A program made the translations under genes and the position numbers. The notes beneath the pieces are model-generated. The model was given only the letters and a program-made list of their open reading frames with translations. It searched no databases and had not been told where the DNA came from. A stretch of DNA of 64,000 nt from Diabrotica undecimpunctata (taxonomy: Eukaryota; Arthropoda; Insecta; Coleoptera; Chrysomelidae), in contig NC_092805.1 in NCBI RefSeq assembly GCF_040954645.1, positions 20,052,741 through 20,116,740 on the forward strand, given 5' to 3'. Of the stretch, positions 62,900-64,000 are shown piece by piece. Position 1 is the stretch's first letter. Each line of letters begins with the position of its first letter.

Positions 62900-64000
62900 G
62901 GATCAGAAATTTTGGATGTGATCTTTAATTAAATTCATCATATAACTAATACTGTACTATATACTTTGTAACAATATTTTATATTATCAATCTGATGGTA
63001 CTGTAGAACAAATATTGAATAGTGTAAATGAGTCTAATCCCTGAGCACAACCTCTGGTTCATCAGGGAATTTCTTCATTGTTTATTTACTAACAACTATT
63101 TATTTGTACAAAATATTTAACTTAAATTATATTGAACTATTATATTGTAACATGTTTTATATTGTATAATGGGAAGTAAATAAACAATATTATTATTATT
63201 ATTATTATACACATAAACAAAAGTGAAGACAAGCCAGAAAAAGCTGACAAAAAGCAGGTAAAGCTAGAGGTATAACTACGCAGAAATGAAAATGACATCG
63301 AGAAACAAAAAATAATTAAAAAAAAAATAAATAAAAATAAGAATAGACACCAACGCTCCAAAAAATCCGACACCCTAGCTGGTAAAAGAAGAAACCAATA
63401 ACATTTAAAATATTTTAATAATAAAAATTAAATAAAAAATTGTAAATGTATTCACACTTCACAAATACCTTATAAATGTAAAATACAAAAAGTGTGAATT
63501 GCTGCAGCCAGCGATAGATGAAGTCTTTTATTGAATTACAATAAATTTAAATTTAAATAAGAATAAAAACGGAGTTTATAAATATGCAATAATAATATTT
63601 TTACACCTACCTTGTTTTGTACTATAAAATTATTACTGACTATGTGACACACAGAAATTTTTGCCTTTTTATACTAATATGGATACAGATTAGAATCCAG
63701 AATCTTATGAACAGACTGTGGTCTTGAATGTGCAGTTTATTTTTTAGGCCACAGGGACGGCCTAGCCGTATCAGATCTAAAAGTTTCATTACTATTTTAA
63801 AGGGAATACGCCACAATTGAAGGTTAAAGTAAGTTAATTGACATTTCAATGTCTACTTCGGAAACAGTTCTCAAAATAAAAACATTAATAAATTAAACAA
63901 AATTTGTTTTTTTGTTACTTGGTGAAAAATTCTTCTAATAATTTAATTTTATTTGACTCATTTATAGTGACAATTTAGACATATATTATACATTTTAAAT
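62900..64000. other. No gene recognised; (ATT)n at 63187-63208
   Basis: Intergenic AT-rich DNA with a short ATT trinucleotide repeat and A-rich low complexity at 63300-63440. The minus-strand frame at 63640-63849 has no recognised family. Confidence 0.4.

Overview
This window looks like repeat-rich insect nuclear DNA. It is AT-rich, has introns of up to 16 kb filled with transposable elements (TEs), and contains almost no compact gene space. The lipase and lysozyme families present, together with the mix of RTE, Penelope-like, pogo, hAT, piggyBac and IS630-like repeats, suggest a beetle, perhaps a leaf beetle such as a corn rootworm. That placement is inference from sequence character and was not checked by any search.

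Three host genes could be assembled by hand from exons with matching splice phases, all on the minus strand. (1) A secreted lipase-family gene runs from 15427 leftwards through exons at 15367-15427, 8437-8805 and 1134-1421, and continues off the left edge. Its nucleophile serine is replaced by glycine, so it is predicted to be catalytically dead. (2) A complete second lipase of 326 aa has exons at 46130-46199, 29578-29973, 29245-29526 and 25395-25627, with an intact Ser158-Asp186-His254 triad. The two lipases share signal peptides and phase-1 introns at equivalent positions, so they are tandem paralogues. (3) A complete c-type lysozyme of 143 aa has exons at 56283-56509 and 51618-51822. All three encode proteins with predicted signal peptides, which fits digestion or gut defence.

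Layout. 0-15.4 kb: lipase 1, whose introns hold an intact-looking hAT element (2133-5041, 8-bp target duplication), a pogo-like element, IS630-like copies and retrotransposon scraps. 15.4-25.4 kb: intergenic retrotransposon fragments, a diverged tandem array and a multi-exon IS630-like pseudogene. 25.4-46.2 kb: lipase 2, whose introns hold pogo, non-LTR and piggyBac copies, a long inverted-repeat element (33652-36239), a nearly intact piggyBac (38635-41666, TTAA duplication) and an IS630-like element with TA-flanked inverted ends. 46.2-51.6 kb: a small palindromic MITE, a DUF7869-like TE remnant and a Harbinger element (49831-51500, TTA duplication). 51.6-56.5 kb: lysozyme, with a decayed pogo and other repeats in its intron. 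56.7-64 kb: a CR1/Jockey-type retrotransposon split by a tRNA-derived SINE (11-bp duplication), a Penelope-like element with a GIY-YIG endonuclease, and a MITE.

Most notable: three unrelated-in-sequence pogo-like elements share one layout, with terminal motifs repeated as a cluster inside a predicted 5'UTR intron. Three hammerhead-ribozyme-like cores lie at Penelope-type sequences. The long inverted-repeat element carries a CXC-type cysteine-rich reading frame. The two lipases form a live/dead paralogue pair.
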